Below, one piece after another: positions 8,760-17,680 of a stretch of 64,000 bases of DNA. Below the pieces are notes generated by a model. That model did not search any database, was not told where the DNA came from, and was given only the letters and a program-made list of their open reading frames with translations. Every line of letters begins with the position of its first letter. Within the stretch, counting starts at the first letter, position 1. The position numbers were made by a program, and so were the translations under genes. The stretch is from Alphaproteobacteria bacterium (GTDB lineage Bacteria; Pseudomonadota; Alphaproteobacteria; SMXS01): NCBI GenBank assembly GCA_028284945.1, contig JANQQJ010000034.1, positions 62,001 through 126,000 on the forward strand, written 5' to 3'.

Positions 8760-8850
8760 AGCCTGACTCCGGATTCGCAATCTTTGTTTCACAATGAACC
8801 ACGATTAAACTGCCAGCAAACAGGACGCTGAGCAAACAGGGGGAACAACG

Positions 8851-9666
8851 ATGACAGACTGGAGCAGCTTGAGCACCGTCAGCTGGGAGGCGCTGAAGGA
8901 AGCGCGGCTGCAGGCGCATCATGCCATCCAGTGGCTGGCGAAAGCAGCACGGAACTTCGTGCCCAAACAGCCTGATGACAGCCACACCGCACTGACGTGG
9001 AACAAGGACTTGCAGGCCTTGATGATCGCGCCGATCACCGGAGGCGCCGGCACATTTGAAATGGGCATGCGGCTTGCTGACCTGGCACTGCTGATCAAAA
9101 CGGACCACGCTGTTGCCCCGGTTCCGCTGCTGGGCCATACCGACCGCCAGTTGGAGGCGTGGGTCAGCGCCTCATTGATGGAACAGTTTGTCGACCGCGA
9201 CCTGGCGATCAACTTCCCCAGGCTGCCCTATGAGGTGCCTGCGCATCCCGTAGCGGCGGACGCGAAGTATGGCGACCGCCTTGAAGAAGGCGCACTCTCA
9301 TCGCTCGCGGCCTGGTTCAACGAGGCCGCCGCCCTGTTGCAAGCCGTTCACGCTGAAGAGACGAGCGCCTCGCCGGTGCGCTGCTGGCCACATCACTTCG
9401 ACATCGCGACACTGATCAGTCTGGACGGGGAAAAATCCATCGGGGCCGGCTTGTCGCCAGGCGATGAAAACTACGCCGAACCCTATCTTTACGTAACGCC
9501 TTGGCCATACCCGGATGCCGGCGCACTGCCGCCGCTCAACATCGGAGCATGGCATACGCAGGACTACACGGCGGCAATCCTAACAGGGCCCGAGATCTCT
9601 TCTGGCGCAGGGCCGCACAGTTTTGTCGAAGAGGCCATCACCGCGTGCCGTGGCGCGCTTGGCTAG
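8851..9666 (+). CDS. conserved-looking hypothetical protein
   Basis: A 271-residue soluble protein with no signal peptide, and I cannot assign a family with confidence. Landmarks are an N-terminal helix 'ALKEARLQAHHAIQWLAKAARNF', a central 'APITGGAGTFEMGMRLADL' and a C-terminal 'RCWPHHFDIATLISLDG', followed by a tryptophan- and proline-rich 'YVTPWPYPDAGALPPLNIGAWHT'-type stretch. The HHFD motif might bind a metal, but that is a guess. GGGGGAACAACG provides a ribosome-binding site. The following gene starts inside its last codons, so the two are probably cotranslated. Confidence 0.7.
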   Translation: MTDWSSLSTVSWEALKEARLQAHHAIQWLAKAARNFVPKQPDDSHTALTWNKDLQALMIAPITGGAGTFEMGMRLADLALLIKTDHAVAPVPLLGHTDRQLEAWVSASLMEQFVDRDLAINFPRLPYEVPAHPVAADAKYGDRLEEGALSSLAAWFNEAAALLQAVHAEETSASPVRCWPHHFDIATLISLDGEKSIGAGLSPGDENYAEPYLYVTPWPYPDAGALPPLNIGAWHTQDYTAAILTGPEISSGAGPHSFVEEAITACRGALG

Positions 9667-10774
9667 AACGCCGGGAATACGTGTTGCGTTCTGGACGATT
9701 CTTGTCGTCGCTGGCCTTCTCCTAGCTGAGCTCGGCGCGTATTCACTTTCGCTCTTGTCGAGAGACCTCTACAGCCATGAAGACCGTTTTCTGGAGCGGA
9801 TCGATTTCGGGACCTATCAGCGTTATCTGGAATCCCGTTTTGACCCGGTTGTGGGCTGGATCAACCAGCCGGGGTCGACGCTGACCAAAGAGACCTGTAC
9901 GGGCAATCCCATTGATCACCGGGCAAATGACCTGGGCGCCCGTGAATATTCATCAGTCGATGCTGAAGTCGTTTTCGTTGGTGACTCGTTCACCTGGGGA
10001 TCAGAAGTAGAAGATCACGAGGCCTATCCAGCCGTTCTTGCCGGCCTTGCAGGAATTGATGTGGCCAATCACGGTGTTGCCGCCTTTGGACCGCTTCAGG
10101 CCACACTGCGCTTCGAGCAAGTCGTGGACAATCACCCAAGTGCCCGAATTGCCGTTCTTGGCATCATGTATGAAAATATCCGGCGCGTACCAACCGCCTA
10201 CTTCCCCGCGCTTTATCTGCGCACCCGTTTTCATTGGGGCTTCAAACCCTATATCGCGCGCGGTGAGCAACTCTACATTGAGCCAGTGCCGGATATCACA
10301 GGCGCTGACCCCAAGATCCTGGTTCGCAGCGCTTTCCGCGACGACTACTGGGCAAAGCCCAAGGCGCGTTTCCCCTATACGGTCAGATTGCTCAAGACAC
10401 TGCAAAGCAATTTCGTCCGACTGCGGATTCGCGGAAAACTTAACGAGTGGTCAGGAATACCCAAATTCGCTGCTGACTATGAAGACCCTGATCTTTCAGC
10501 CAGGTTACGATTTGTCATGGATCGCTTCATCGCGTCAGCACATGAGCGGGGCATTCATCCCGCGATCGTTTTTATCCCCCAATCCGGGAATGACCTGACC
10601 AGCCCCGCGTCGCTAATTGCAGAATACCAGGACAGTGACGCCACGGTATTCAATGTCGGTGATGCCGATATGGATTGGGAAAACTACCGGCACGGTCCCG
10701 GCTGCCATCCCACGCCGTCTGGCTACCGGGATATCGCCTACGCCGTCTATCAGGCGCTTCGTGACCGGCTTTGA
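9623..10774 (+). CDS. membrane-anchored SGNH/GDSL-like hydrolase
   Basis: This protein of about 383 residues has a single N-terminal membrane segment (VAFWTILVVAGLLLAELGAY) and a periplasmic SGNH-type domain. Block I is 'VVFVGDSFTWGSEV' with the nucleophilic serine. The C-terminal block 'GPGCHPTPSGYRDIA' supplies the Asp/His-like pair region, although the usual DxxH order is altered (DMDWENYRHGPGCHPT). Such proteins remove or add acyl groups on polysaccharides (AlgX/DltD-like) or act as esterases. The gene overlaps the previous one; TTG 9623 or GTG 9650 could be the start and neither has a perfect ribosome-binding site. Confidence 0.78.
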   Translation: MSKRPSPRAVARLARTPGIRVAFWTILVVAGLLLAELGAYSLSLLSRDLYSHEDRFLERIDFGTYQRYLESRFDPVVGWINQPGSTLTKETCTGNPIDHRANDLGAREYSSVDAEVVFVGDSFTWGSEVEDHEAYPAVLAGLAGIDVANHGVAAFGPLQATLRFEQVVDNHPSARIAVLGIMYENIRRVPTAYFPALYLRTRFHWGFKPYIARGEQLYIEPVPDITGADPKILVRSAFRDDYWAKPKARFPYTVRLLKTLQSNFVRLRIRGKLNEWSGIPKFAADYEDPDLSARLRFVMDRFIASAHERGIHPAIVFIPQSGNDLTSPASLIAEYQDSDATVFNVGDADMDWENYRHGPGCHPTPSGYRDIAYAVYQALRDRL

Positions 10775-10850
10775 CGTCGTCTGTTTACCTCAAGCCAGCG
10801 ACGGCAACTTGATAACGTCTCGGCAGCGCGCTCAAATTCCTCTTGTATTT

Positions 10851-10869
10851 GAGAATGATTATCATTTAC
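10851..10869 (+). promoter_or_regulatory. Fur-box-like operator
   Basis: GAGAATGATTATCATTTAC matches the classical 19-base Fur consensus (GATAATGATAATCATTATC) at 15 of 19 positions, including the central GATnATCATT core. It sits 30 bases before the ATG of the gene at 10899, which is the right place for iron-dependent repression. Confidence 0.65.
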
Positions 10870-10898
10870 GGTTAAAGCCTCAATCAAATGAGGACCCG

Positions 10899-11411
10899 AT
10901 GCAACACGTTCACGCCAGCCAGACACCGCCCGAAACACCGGATATCGAAACCGACCCGTCCCATATCGCCTTATGGATGATCCGGAAGTGGGTCGCTGCG
11001 CATAAGGGGTCGGACCGCGCCCGGGCAACCCTGGACTACGCCATGACGGAGGCCAAAGCCCCGCGCCTGCAGCCGGCGCTCGACGCGGTCATGGAAACAC
11101 TGACACATCACGCCCGGCGCCGGATTGCGGTGTTGGGGTCCTGCAGTTCCATCATAAGCAGGGATGAGCAAATGCTGCTGGATGCGCTCACGCTGGCCCA
11201 AGCCGACCCCAAGGTTGAAACCGGCCTTATTCTGCAGCCCATGCTTGACCGGGCAGGCGCGGCCGCAATTGGGCGGAAAATTTCCTTGCTGGCCAGCCAG
11301 CTCAACCAGGATGGTGTCCGTCTAGTTCAGCCTGTCAGAACGACCGGTGTCCCCATCCAATCTGGCGACCCTATGTCCCAGCCACCGGTTCTTCTTCAAG
11401 CGCAGCCTTAA
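10899..11411 (+). CDS. small orphan protein behind a Fur-box-like site
   Basis: The frame is open further upstream, but that part covers the end of the preceding gene and the Fur-like site, so ATG 10899 (AGGACCCG before it) is the reasonable start. It gives 170 residues. I do not recognise the family. The N-terminus is acidic and proline-rich, the middle is helical ('SHIALWMIRKWVAAHKGSDRARATLDYAM'), and a short hydrophobic patch 'RRIAVLGSCSSIISRDEQMLL' resembles neither a signal peptide nor a membrane helix. The position of the operator suggests expression under iron limitation. The gene downstream (11472) may be cotranscribed. Confidence 0.6.
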   Translation: MQHVHASQTPPETPDIETDPSHIALWMIRKWVAAHKGSDRARATLDYAMTEAKAPRLQPALDAVMETLTHHARRRIAVLGSCSSIISRDEQMLLDALTLAQADPKVETGLILQPMLDRAGAAAIGRKISLLASQLNQDGVRLVQPVRTTGVPIQSGDPMSQPPVLLQAQP

Positions 11412-11471
11412 AGCGAACGCCGATCTCTGCCAAAAGGCGCATCAACTGCTGACGCCGCGAACCTGCTTTCA

Positions 11472-12590
11472 TTGCGTATTCGGACGTGGTTGCATGGCAC
11501 CGGTCAATGTGAACGGGGACGAGCGCCAAAATTGGATCCGCAAACGAAGAAATATCTGAAGGCAAGGGGTCAACAAGTCCTGGATCTTCGCCAGCAGTGG
11601 CTCAGCAAGAAAAGCGCACGCCACGCCCTCGCCAGAATTGAGTCATTTTCCCGAAAGACCGATCCCCAAATCCTGCGCCGCGCCGACGAATATGCTGCCG
11701 GTGTGCTGGGGTCGAAGGACCACGCCCACTGGCTTTATGTTTATGGAGCACTTGCCGGTACGTTCAAGGAAGGGTGGATCCCCAAGTCCTATTACGAACT
11801 AACGGTGGTCCCGCGGCTGAAAGCGACGCATGGTAAGCTTTCCCTGCTAAACACCCTCAATTCAGTTGTCTTCTCCGATCCGTTATTTCCCGAAGCCGCC
11901 AAACTCGTCAACGGCTCATTCTTCACGCAGGACCATCGGTTCCTGCCAGATGCAGAGGCCCAAGACCGGATTTTTGCGAATACCGACAAGGTCGTCTTCA
12001 AGGCGGACGGCCACGGTCAGGGCGTCGGCGTGCATGTGTTGGAACGGGATGACTTCAACCTCACTGAAGTCAAAGCACAGGGTAACGGTATCTTTCAGGA
12101 ATTTATCGATCAGCACGACCTGTTGGCGCGCTTCATGCCGGCGTCCGTCGCGACAATCCGGGTAACGACCGTGATGAACCAGACAGGCGTCTGCTCTGTC
12201 CGTGGTGCCTATTTGCGCCTTGGCCGTACCGGACACAAACACGTGTCGAGTGCGGATCAAGTGCGGGTTCCAGTCAATATTGATACCGGCGCACTTGGAC
12301 CGCAGGGTTACCTGCCAAGCTGGCAAACCGTCGACCGGCATCCCGATACCGGCGTGGAATTCAATGGATTTCAAATTCCGGAATTCTCGACATGCTTGTC
12401 GACGGCAAAACGGCTCCACGAAAAGTTTCCGTTTGTCTGCTGCATCGGCTGGGACCTGGCCGTCGACAAGAATAATGATGTCAAAGTGATGGAATGGAAC
12501 GGCAACTGGAACGACATAAAGTTCTCGGAAGCCACGCAGGGGCCCTGTTTTGTCGGGCTCGGCTGGGAGGATCTGTGGCGTCAGGAGTGA
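11472..12590 (+). CDS. ATP-grasp protein, sugar-transfer-associated type (ATPgrasp_ST)
   Basis: About 350-372 residues. The family is recognised by its C-terminal signature 'CCIGWDLAVDKNNDVKVMEWNGNWNDIKFSE' (metal and ATP ligands E and N), the nucleotide-binding 'DKVVFKADGHGQGVGVHVL', and the central 'FQEFIDQHDLLARFMPASVATIRVTTV'. Members sit in polysaccharide or surface-glycan loci and are thought to ligate a carboxylate to an amine. The start is uncertain (TTG 11472 without a clear ribosome-binding site); the conserved part begins near 'KKYLKARGQQVLDLRQQW'. A second, unrelated ATP-grasp gene lies 500 bases away on the other strand. Confidence 0.85.
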   Translation: MRIRTWLHGTGQCERGRAPKLDPQTKKYLKARGQQVLDLRQQWLSKKSARHALARIESFSRKTDPQILRRADEYAAGVLGSKDHAHWLYVYGALAGTFKEGWIPKSYYELTVVPRLKATHGKLSLLNTLNSVVFSDPLFPEAAKLVNGSFFTQDHRFLPDAEAQDRIFANTDKVVFKADGHGQGVGVHVLERDDFNLTEVKAQGNGIFQEFIDQHDLLARFMPASVATIRVTTVMNQTGVCSVRGAYLRLGRTGHKHVSSADQVRVPVNIDTGALGPQGYLPSWQTVDRHPDTGVEFNGFQIPEFSTCLSTAKRLHEKFPFVCCIGWDLAVDKNNDVKVMEWNGNWNDIKFSEATQGPCFVGLGWEDLWRQE

Positions 12591-12597
12591 CCCTGCC

Positions 12598-13080
12598 TCA
12601 AAGCATCCGTTCGAAAAACAAGGCGTCGGGCTCTGGATTAAACCGATAGGGCGCGATCTCACGAAACCCCATGGTCCGATAGATGTGATTGGCGGCTTGC
12701 GCGCGCGCAACCGTATCAAGACGGACCGCGCGATAACCAAGCTGTCGGCCGGCATCCAGAAAGCGATCGCAGAGCAAGCGCCCGATGCCCCAACCCTGGA
12801 ACCTTTCGGTCACCCATAACCGTTTCATCTCGCAGAAGTCCTGGTCGAGCGGTCGCAACCCGACCACGCCAGCGGGCTCATCCTTGACCTTCGCCAGCAA
12901 CAGCACGCCTCCCGGAGGGGCATACTCTCCCGGGAAGGCATCCATCTCCGCGTCAAATCCCTGGTGGCTAAGGTCAACGCCTAACCAGTCGACATAGTCG
13001 TAAATCAGGTCCTTGGCCGCTCGAATGTCCGGATCGTCAACCGCCTCGACAACGCTCACCCTGTCAGCGGAGGCGGCCAT
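12598..13080 (-). CDS. GNAT-family N-acetyltransferase
   Basis: 160 residues with the usual GNAT layout: the acetyl-CoA pyrophosphate loop is 'RFQGWGIGRLLCDRFLDAGRQLG' (Q/R-x-x-G-x-G/A), preceded by the beta-4 strand 'CEMKRLWV' and followed by 'RLDTVARAQAANHIYRTMGF', a classic beta-5/alpha-4 signature of the YafP/PhnO-like single-domain enzymes. The acceptor is unknown. Its start codon shares base 13080 with the stop codon of the ATP-grasp gene upstream, so translation is coupled and the two products may act on the same molecule. Confidence 0.88.
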   Translation of the reverse strand: MAASADRVSVVEAVDDPDIRAAKDLIYDYVDWLGVDLSHQGFDAEMDAFPGEYAPPGGVLLLAKVKDEPAGVVGLRPLDQDFCEMKRLWVTERFQGWGIGRLLCDRFLDAGRQLGYRAVRLDTVARAQAANHIYRTMGFREIAPYRFNPEPDALFFERML

Positions 13081-14198
13081 CAGAGCCCTGCACCGGGCTT
13101 AACACCGGGTGATACCCGCATTCGCTGGCGAATATGCTCTATTCCACGCGCTGAAAACGCCCCAAGATCTGTTACATCCAGCAATAGCGCGGCGATTGCT
13201 GCCCTCGATGACAATTTCAACCGTCCCGGCGATGACAAAAGCCGGGGCAAACCTCGCAAGGTGGTCATCCGTCGCCCATGTGCTGGACGCGGAATAACGA
13301 AGTCCTCGCCGGCGGCGCGCCTGACCGCCAGCTCGACGAAGTTGGCGCCCAACGCAACTGCCAGGTTCAAGGTTGACCAGAACCGGGGATTGCACTCCAG
13401 AAAGTAGACCTCTCCGTCTTTGTTTTCGCGCAGATCAAAGTTCATCGGACCGTCAAGCCGGAAATGCTCAACAATCCGGCTGGCAAGCGCCTCAGCCCGG
13501 TCGTGCCGGATATATTCGACCGTATCCGCCTCGACCCAAACCTGGCTCGTCATGGCGACAACCTTTCCACCTTCCGCATAGACGCTGACGCCAAGATCGC
13601 GCCCCGGCACATGGTTTTGAACCACCAGGGGAAAGGGCATATTGCCCTTCTCCTCAATATAGCGCTCCAAAGCCCCCTCATCTTCAAGGTAGACCACCCC
13701 CAAACCGCCTGCTTTTGCGGGGGGTTTCACAACGACCGGACAATGACGCTTGGCAACCGACTCCCGCAACTCATCTGCGGTCTGAACAAGCGCCGTATCC
13801 GGCTCCGGGCAATCGACCTCAGCCAAAAGGTCTGCAAAAACGGCCTTGTTGTCCAACTGCCCCAGCAGCGGCGTCGGTATCGTTCGACCATATCGAAGGT
13901 CTGGAAGTTGGCCACGCATTGCGTTGACAAACTTCGTCGCGCGGACATCAGCCGCCACAATAATCGCGTCCTGCTCGCCGGCTAGGCGGCCCACGGCTTC
14001 AACCGAAGACGCAATCGGGTCCCCATCGAACCGGTCTCCCTCCAGCAACGGCAGGACATGGGCTTTCGATGCCCGCCATGTCCGATGAATGGACTGCCCC
14101 TTGAGCGGTGTAACGACCTCACGGTGAGCAAAATTGCGACAGGCATGTACAAGCTTGACGCCCAGATTTGCAGCATGGGCCACGACGAGAACCCGCAT
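13080..14198 (-). CDS. ATP-grasp ligase (carbamoyl-phosphate-synthase-like)
   Basis: About 372 residues. It has an N-terminal pre-ATP-grasp Rossmann-like domain (MRVLVVAHAANLGVKLVHACRNF) and an ATP-grasp fold with 'CPVVVKPPAKAGGLGVVYL' (lysine plus glycine-rich loop), 'PLVVQNHVPGRDLGVSVYAEGG' and the metal-binding 'DGPMNFDLRENKDGEVYFLECNPRFW' (E and N). Relatives join carboxyl and amino groups or carboxylate an amine. ATG 14198 or 14201 directly follows AGAAGGGGG. It is coupled to the GNAT gene. The C-terminal tail (last about 12 codons) is rich in glycine and proline and coincides with a small palindrome at the DNA level. Confidence 0.85.
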   Translation of the reverse strand: MRVLVVAHAANLGVKLVHACRNFAHREVVTPLKGQSIHRTWRASKAHVLPLLEGDRFDGDPIASSVEAVGRLAGEQDAIIVAADVRATKFVNAMRGQLPDLRYGRTIPTPLLGQLDNKAVFADLLAEVDCPEPDTALVQTADELRESVAKRHCPVVVKPPAKAGGLGVVYLEDEGALERYIEEKGNMPFPLVVQNHVPGRDLGVSVYAEGGKVVAMTSQVWVEADTVEYIRHDRAEALASRIVEHFRLDGPMNFDLRENKDGEVYFLECNPRFWSTLNLAVALGANFVELAVRRAAGEDFVIPRPAHGRRMTTLRGLPRLLSSPGRLKLSSRAAIAALLLDVTDLGAFSARGIEHIRQRMRVSPGVKPGAGL

Positions 14199-14242
14199 CA
14201 TCCCCCTTCTCGTCAAATCAAAAATTGGCCTTCTATAAGTCC

Positions 14243-15424
14243 TTAGTATACCGGCTCGACATCAAACGCGATACAAACCCGCCGCTCACTCGACCGGAAC
14301 GGCACCGTCCCGTGATAATAATAGGATGGGAACAGAAACATCTGGCCCAGTTCCGGTTTGTAGTGGCGTAGACCAAGCTCTCCCTTTACCGCCAGATCGC
14401 TGGTCGGCCGACCGAATTCCAGCCAGCCTTCCGGGTTGCGCGCTTCATCTTCGATCACTTTTGGCAGCTGCACGTAGAACACACCACTGAGCCACCCATT
14501 GGGGTGGATGTGGGCGCGTTCATGGCCCTTGTCGTGCATCACCACACCCCAGGCCGTCAGATTCCAGCGGTCCGGCGCCCAGCGCACCGCGGGATGATCC
14601 GGGTCATCGGGCAGCTGTTTCTTGTACCAATTGATAGCTTCGTTGATCCTGCCAACCATCCCCTCAAGCGGCCCCAACGGCGGTTTGATCAGTTCACCGG
14701 TATGCCGTCCGTTTTCGGTCGACATCACATCGCCGCGCAGGGTTGGATGGGTCTTGATATAGCGGGTCGCCGCCTTGTTGAATTCGCTCAATGTCGGGAA
14801 ATCGGACGGCACATCGAACTGGTAGGGTTTCACATAAGTATCGAAATCGAGCAGCCGCTGGGCCTCGTCAATGCGGTCCGAATCGACCAGCGCATGCGCT
14901 TTATAGGCCAGCGCATGAAACTCACGGCCCAGTGTGGCCATGCAGGCATCAAACACGGTGATCGCCTTGGCAGCCTCTCCGCGCTTCAGATGCACATTAC
15001 CCAGATTGTAATAGGCGTCCCGGTACCGAATATCCCGCGCGATGGCTTCGGTATAGGCAGCTTCTGCTGCATCCAGATCCGCCTGGGCCTCGCAGATCGC
15101 GCCCAGATTCATGAAATAGCCGGCTTCCCGTGCGCCGCCTTTGATCGCCGCTTCAACCGCTGTGCGTGCCTCATCAAACCTGCCCGCTTGATAGTCGATC
15201 ATGCCCTTGCCGCTCAGTGCGCCGACATGGGCCGGTTCGATAGCCAAGATCTGCTCATAGAGGGCAGACGCCTCTCGAAACTGGTTGTTCTGATGGAACT
15301 GGATTGCCGTCGACATCGACTGCGCCAGATTGTCTGCAGTCACTACGGGTAAAGCGGGCCCCTGCCCCTTACGCTGTTTACGTAGAGCCTTTTGCTGCAG
15401 GCGGCGTTGCTGGCGGTTCGACAT
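14243..15424 (-). CDS. TPR protein with C-terminal 2OG-Fe(II) oxygenase domain
   Basis: 393 residues from ATG 15424; the frame extends 12 codons further, but the basic N-terminus MSNRQQRRLQQKALRK is a natural start. TPR-like repeats occupy about 35-190 ('AIQFHQNNQFREASALYEQILAIEPAHVGAL'-type). A double-stranded beta-helix oxygenase domain of the putative 2OG-Fe(II) family (PF13759 type) covers about 270-393: 'HIHPNGWLSGVFYVQLP' carries the first iron histidine, and 'FPSYYYHGTVPFRSSERRVCIAFDV' carries the distal histidine and the 2OG-binding arginine. Such proteins probably hydroxylate peptides or small molecules. It is encoded just upstream of the ATP-grasp/GNAT pair on the same strand, so it may belong to one pathway with them. 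Confidence 0.85.
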   Translation of the reverse strand: MSNRQQRRLQQKALRKQRKGQGPALPVVTADNLAQSMSTAIQFHQNNQFREASALYEQILAIEPAHVGALSGKGMIDYQAGRFDEARTAVEAAIKGGAREAGYFMNLGAICEAQADLDAAEAAYTEAIARDIRYRDAYYNLGNVHLKRGEAAKAITVFDACMATLGREFHALAYKAHALVDSDRIDEAQRLLDFDTYVKPYQFDVPSDFPTLSEFNKAATRYIKTHPTLRGDVMSTENGRHTGELIKPPLGPLEGMVGRINEAINWYKKQLPDDPDHPAVRWAPDRWNLTAWGVVMHDKGHERAHIHPNGWLSGVFYVQLPKVIEDEARNPEGWLEFGRPTSDLAVKGELGLRHYKPELGQMFLFPSYYYHGTVPFRSSERRVCIAFDVEPVY

Positions 15425-15497
15425 GACTTGAGCGAATGTCCCGGCTATCGTCGCGACCATGATAGACCGCTACCCCACCAGATTGAAGGATTGAGGC

Positions 15498-17057
15498 ATG
15501 GCCGATCTGCTCGACGCCCCCGCCGTCTACTTGCCACATGTCTGGGCAAATCATGCGCGCCATTTTCCGGACCGAGAGGCAATTGTCTGCGGCGATGCCC
15601 GGCTGAGCTGGGGCGACTTCAATACCGATATGAACCGGATTGCCAACGGGTTGAATGCGTTGGGCGTTGGCCAGGGCGACAAGGTGGCGGTTGTAATGAG
15701 CAATTCGGTCGATATGCCGGCGGTGCTCTACGGCATCATCAAGGCTGGCGCTTGTGTGGTGCCTGTCTCTGCTATGCTCTCCCCTGAACAGATCCTGGGG
15801 ATGATTGACGATTCCGGCAGCCAGGTTCTTTTTGCCGATGCCAAGACACTGGACCTCGTTGAACCGATGCGCGACCGCATGTTTGGCATCCGCCGTAATG
15901 GCTTTTTCAGTCTTGGCATCGACGCGGAAGGTTGGCGTGACCTGAAGTCATGGATGGCCGAGCAGCAGACCGCCGAGCCCGCGATCCGCTATGCGCTGGA
16001 TGACGAGGTCAATATCATCTACACCTCCGGCACAACCGGACTGCCCAAGGGCATCGTGATGACCCACGCGGCACGGCTGCACTTCGCCTGGTCGAACGTG
16101 ATCGAACTGCAGTTCAGCCGCCAGTCGAGAGCGTTGGTCACGACCGCGCTCTACTCCAACGGCACGTGGCTGATGGCGCTGCCGGTTCTGTTTGTCGGCG
16201 GTACTCTGCATATTCTGGAAAGCTTCACGCCGGAGGCGTTTCTGGCAACCGTTGAACGCGAGCAGATCACCCACACCTTCATGGTACCGACCCAATATAT
16301 CGTTACCCTTGAACACGAAGGCCTGGACGCCACCGACCTATCAAGCCTTCAAATCATGCTGTCGGCAGGCTCACCGCTACGGGTCGATACCAAAAAGGAA
16401 GCCATGGCGCGGATGGGCGCCGGACTGATCGAGCTCTACGGCTTTTCAGAAGGCGCCGCCAGCATGATCAAGCCCGAAGATGCAGACCGAAAATGGGGCT
16501 CTGTCGGCACACCGGTGGTGGGCTTCGACATTCGTATTATTGACGATGATAGCAACGAACTGCCCTTCGGTGAAACAGGGGAAATTGTTTCCACCGGAGG
16601 TGGGATCATGCACGGCTATCACAAACGCCCTGACGCGACAGAAGAATTGATCTGGCTCGATGAAGCCGGACGGACATTCCTGAAGTCCGGCGATGTCGGC
16701 AAGTTCGACGAGGACGGGTTCCTCTACATTCTGGACCGCAAGAAGGACATGATTATCTCCGGCGGGTTCAATGTGTTCCCGGCGGATATCGAAGAGGTGG
16801 TCGGCCAGCATCCGGATGTTTCGGACGTAACCGTCATCGGCATTCCGCATGAAAAATGGGGCGAAACACCGTTGGCGCTGGTCATCCCCAAGCCCGGCGG
16901 CACCGCCGACCCGGATGCGATCTGCGACTGGACAAACGAGCAGGTGGCAAAACCACAGCGCCTCGCTGCCGTGGAATTAAGGGAAGACTTTCCCCGCAAC
17001 GCGCTTGGCAAAGTGCTGAAACGGCAACTGCGCGAACCCTATTGGGAAACAGACTAA
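15498..17057 (+). CDS. acyl-CoA synthetase (AMP-forming)
   Basis: A 519-residue member of the ANL superfamily of adenylating enzymes. Core motifs are present: P-loop-like 'IIYTSGTTGLPKGIVMTH', A5 'ELYGFSEGA', A7 'GDVGKFDEDGFLYILDRKKDMIISGGFNVFP', and the C-terminal lysine region 'ALGKVLKRQLREPYW'. It activates a carboxylic acid to its CoA thioester in the cytoplasm. The family spans medium- and long-chain fatty acids and aryl acids, and the substrate is not evident here. Its neighbours (cupin, LLM oxidoreductase, acyl-CoA dehydrogenase further on) suggest a catabolic use. Confidence 0.92.
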   Translation: MADLLDAPAVYLPHVWANHARHFPDREAIVCGDARLSWGDFNTDMNRIANGLNALGVGQGDKVAVVMSNSVDMPAVLYGIIKAGACVVPVSAMLSPEQILGMIDDSGSQVLFADAKTLDLVEPMRDRMFGIRRNGFFSLGIDAEGWRDLKSWMAEQQTAEPAIRYALDDEVNIIYTSGTTGLPKGIVMTHAARLHFAWSNVIELQFSRQSRALVTTALYSNGTWLMALPVLFVGGTLHILESFTPEAFLATVEREQITHTFMVPTQYIVTLEHEGLDATDLSSLQIMLSAGSPLRVDTKKEAMARMGAGLIELYGFSEGAASMIKPEDADRKWGSVGTPVVGFDIRIIDDDSNELPFGETGEIVSTGGGIMHGYHKRPDATEELIWLDEAGRTFLKSGDVGKFDEDGFLYILDRKKDMIISGGFNVFPADIEEVVGQHPDVSDVTVIGIPHEKWGETPLALVIPKPGGTADPDAICDWTNEQVAKPQRLAAVELREDFPRNALGKVLKRQLREPYWETD

Positions 17058-17124
17058 CCCTTCGTATTTGACTTGGATGGCTCCGCACCTGCACACTTGA
17101 CTGTAACGACAGGGGAGAAGTCTT

Positions 17125-17589
17125 ATGGATAAGAAGGTTGATCGCGGCATTCTCGATACGGTGCCGCGCACGAATTACGGCAGCATCATCAATGTGAATT
17201 CAGAGCTGGTCGACTGGACCGCCGTCGAAGGCCAGCCAGGCAACTACATCAAGGTGCTCGCGCTCGACGAAGAACGGCACCGGGTGGATTTTCTGTTCAA
17301 GCAGGATCCGCATGCCGAGTTCGCCAAGCATAACCACCGCTGCACGGCGATCGCTTTTACCCTGGGTGGACTATGGGGCTACCGGGAAGGCGAGGAACTG
17401 CATTTCCGCGGCACCTATTCCTATGAACCACCGGGAAGCATCCACACCCCCTATTCGACCGCCGACGGCATGTTCCTATTCGGCAGCTTTCAGGGCACCA
17501 GCGACCTGATGCTCGATATCCTGGACGAAGAAAACAACGTGATCGACGAGCTGCGCCTAGACTTCTTCGGTCAGTATTACGAGGGGTAG
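17125..17589 (+). CDS. cupin-domain protein (ChrR/dioxygenase-like)
   Basis: 154 residues forming a single cupin barrel. Metal ligands are suggested by 'FAKHNHRCTAIAFTLGG' (H-x-H), the following glutamate ('YREGEEL') and the second motif 'YSYEPPGSIHTPYS' with its histidine. Similar cupins are annotated as ChrR-like anti-sigma cupins or as acetylacetone/dihydroxyacetophenone dioxygenases, and this one lacks the zinc-finger half of ChrR. A catalytic dioxygenase or hydrolase is therefore plausible but unproven. AGGGGAG gives a strong ribosome-binding site. It probably shares a transcript with the acyl-CoA synthetase 67 bases upstream. Confidence 0.78.
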   Translation: MDKKVDRGILDTVPRTNYGSIINVNSELVDWTAVEGQPGNYIKVLALDEERHRVDFLFKQDPHAEFAKHNHRCTAIAFTLGGLWGYREGEELHFRGTYSYEPPGSIHTPYSTADGMFLFGSFQGTSDLMLDILDEENNVIDELRLDFFGQYYEG

Positions 17590-17680
17590 AGCCCTCACGC
17601 TCTCCGCCCTTGCTCGCCAACTGGGCAACGTGCGCTCAGGGCTTGGAACTCATGCGCGAGCGGCGTTGCGCCCCGGAACA

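Noticed and set aside
10617-10898. upstream extension of the Fur-linked orphan
   Set aside because: It overlaps the C-terminal codons of the SGNH-type gene in another frame and covers the operator; ATG 10899 has a ribosome-binding site.
13085-13240. REP-like palindromic bases at the 3' end of the ATP-grasp gene (around GCATTCGCTGGCGAATATGC)
   Set aside because: They lie inside the coding frame and are short; they may be an old repeat that became coding, but the match is too weak to call.
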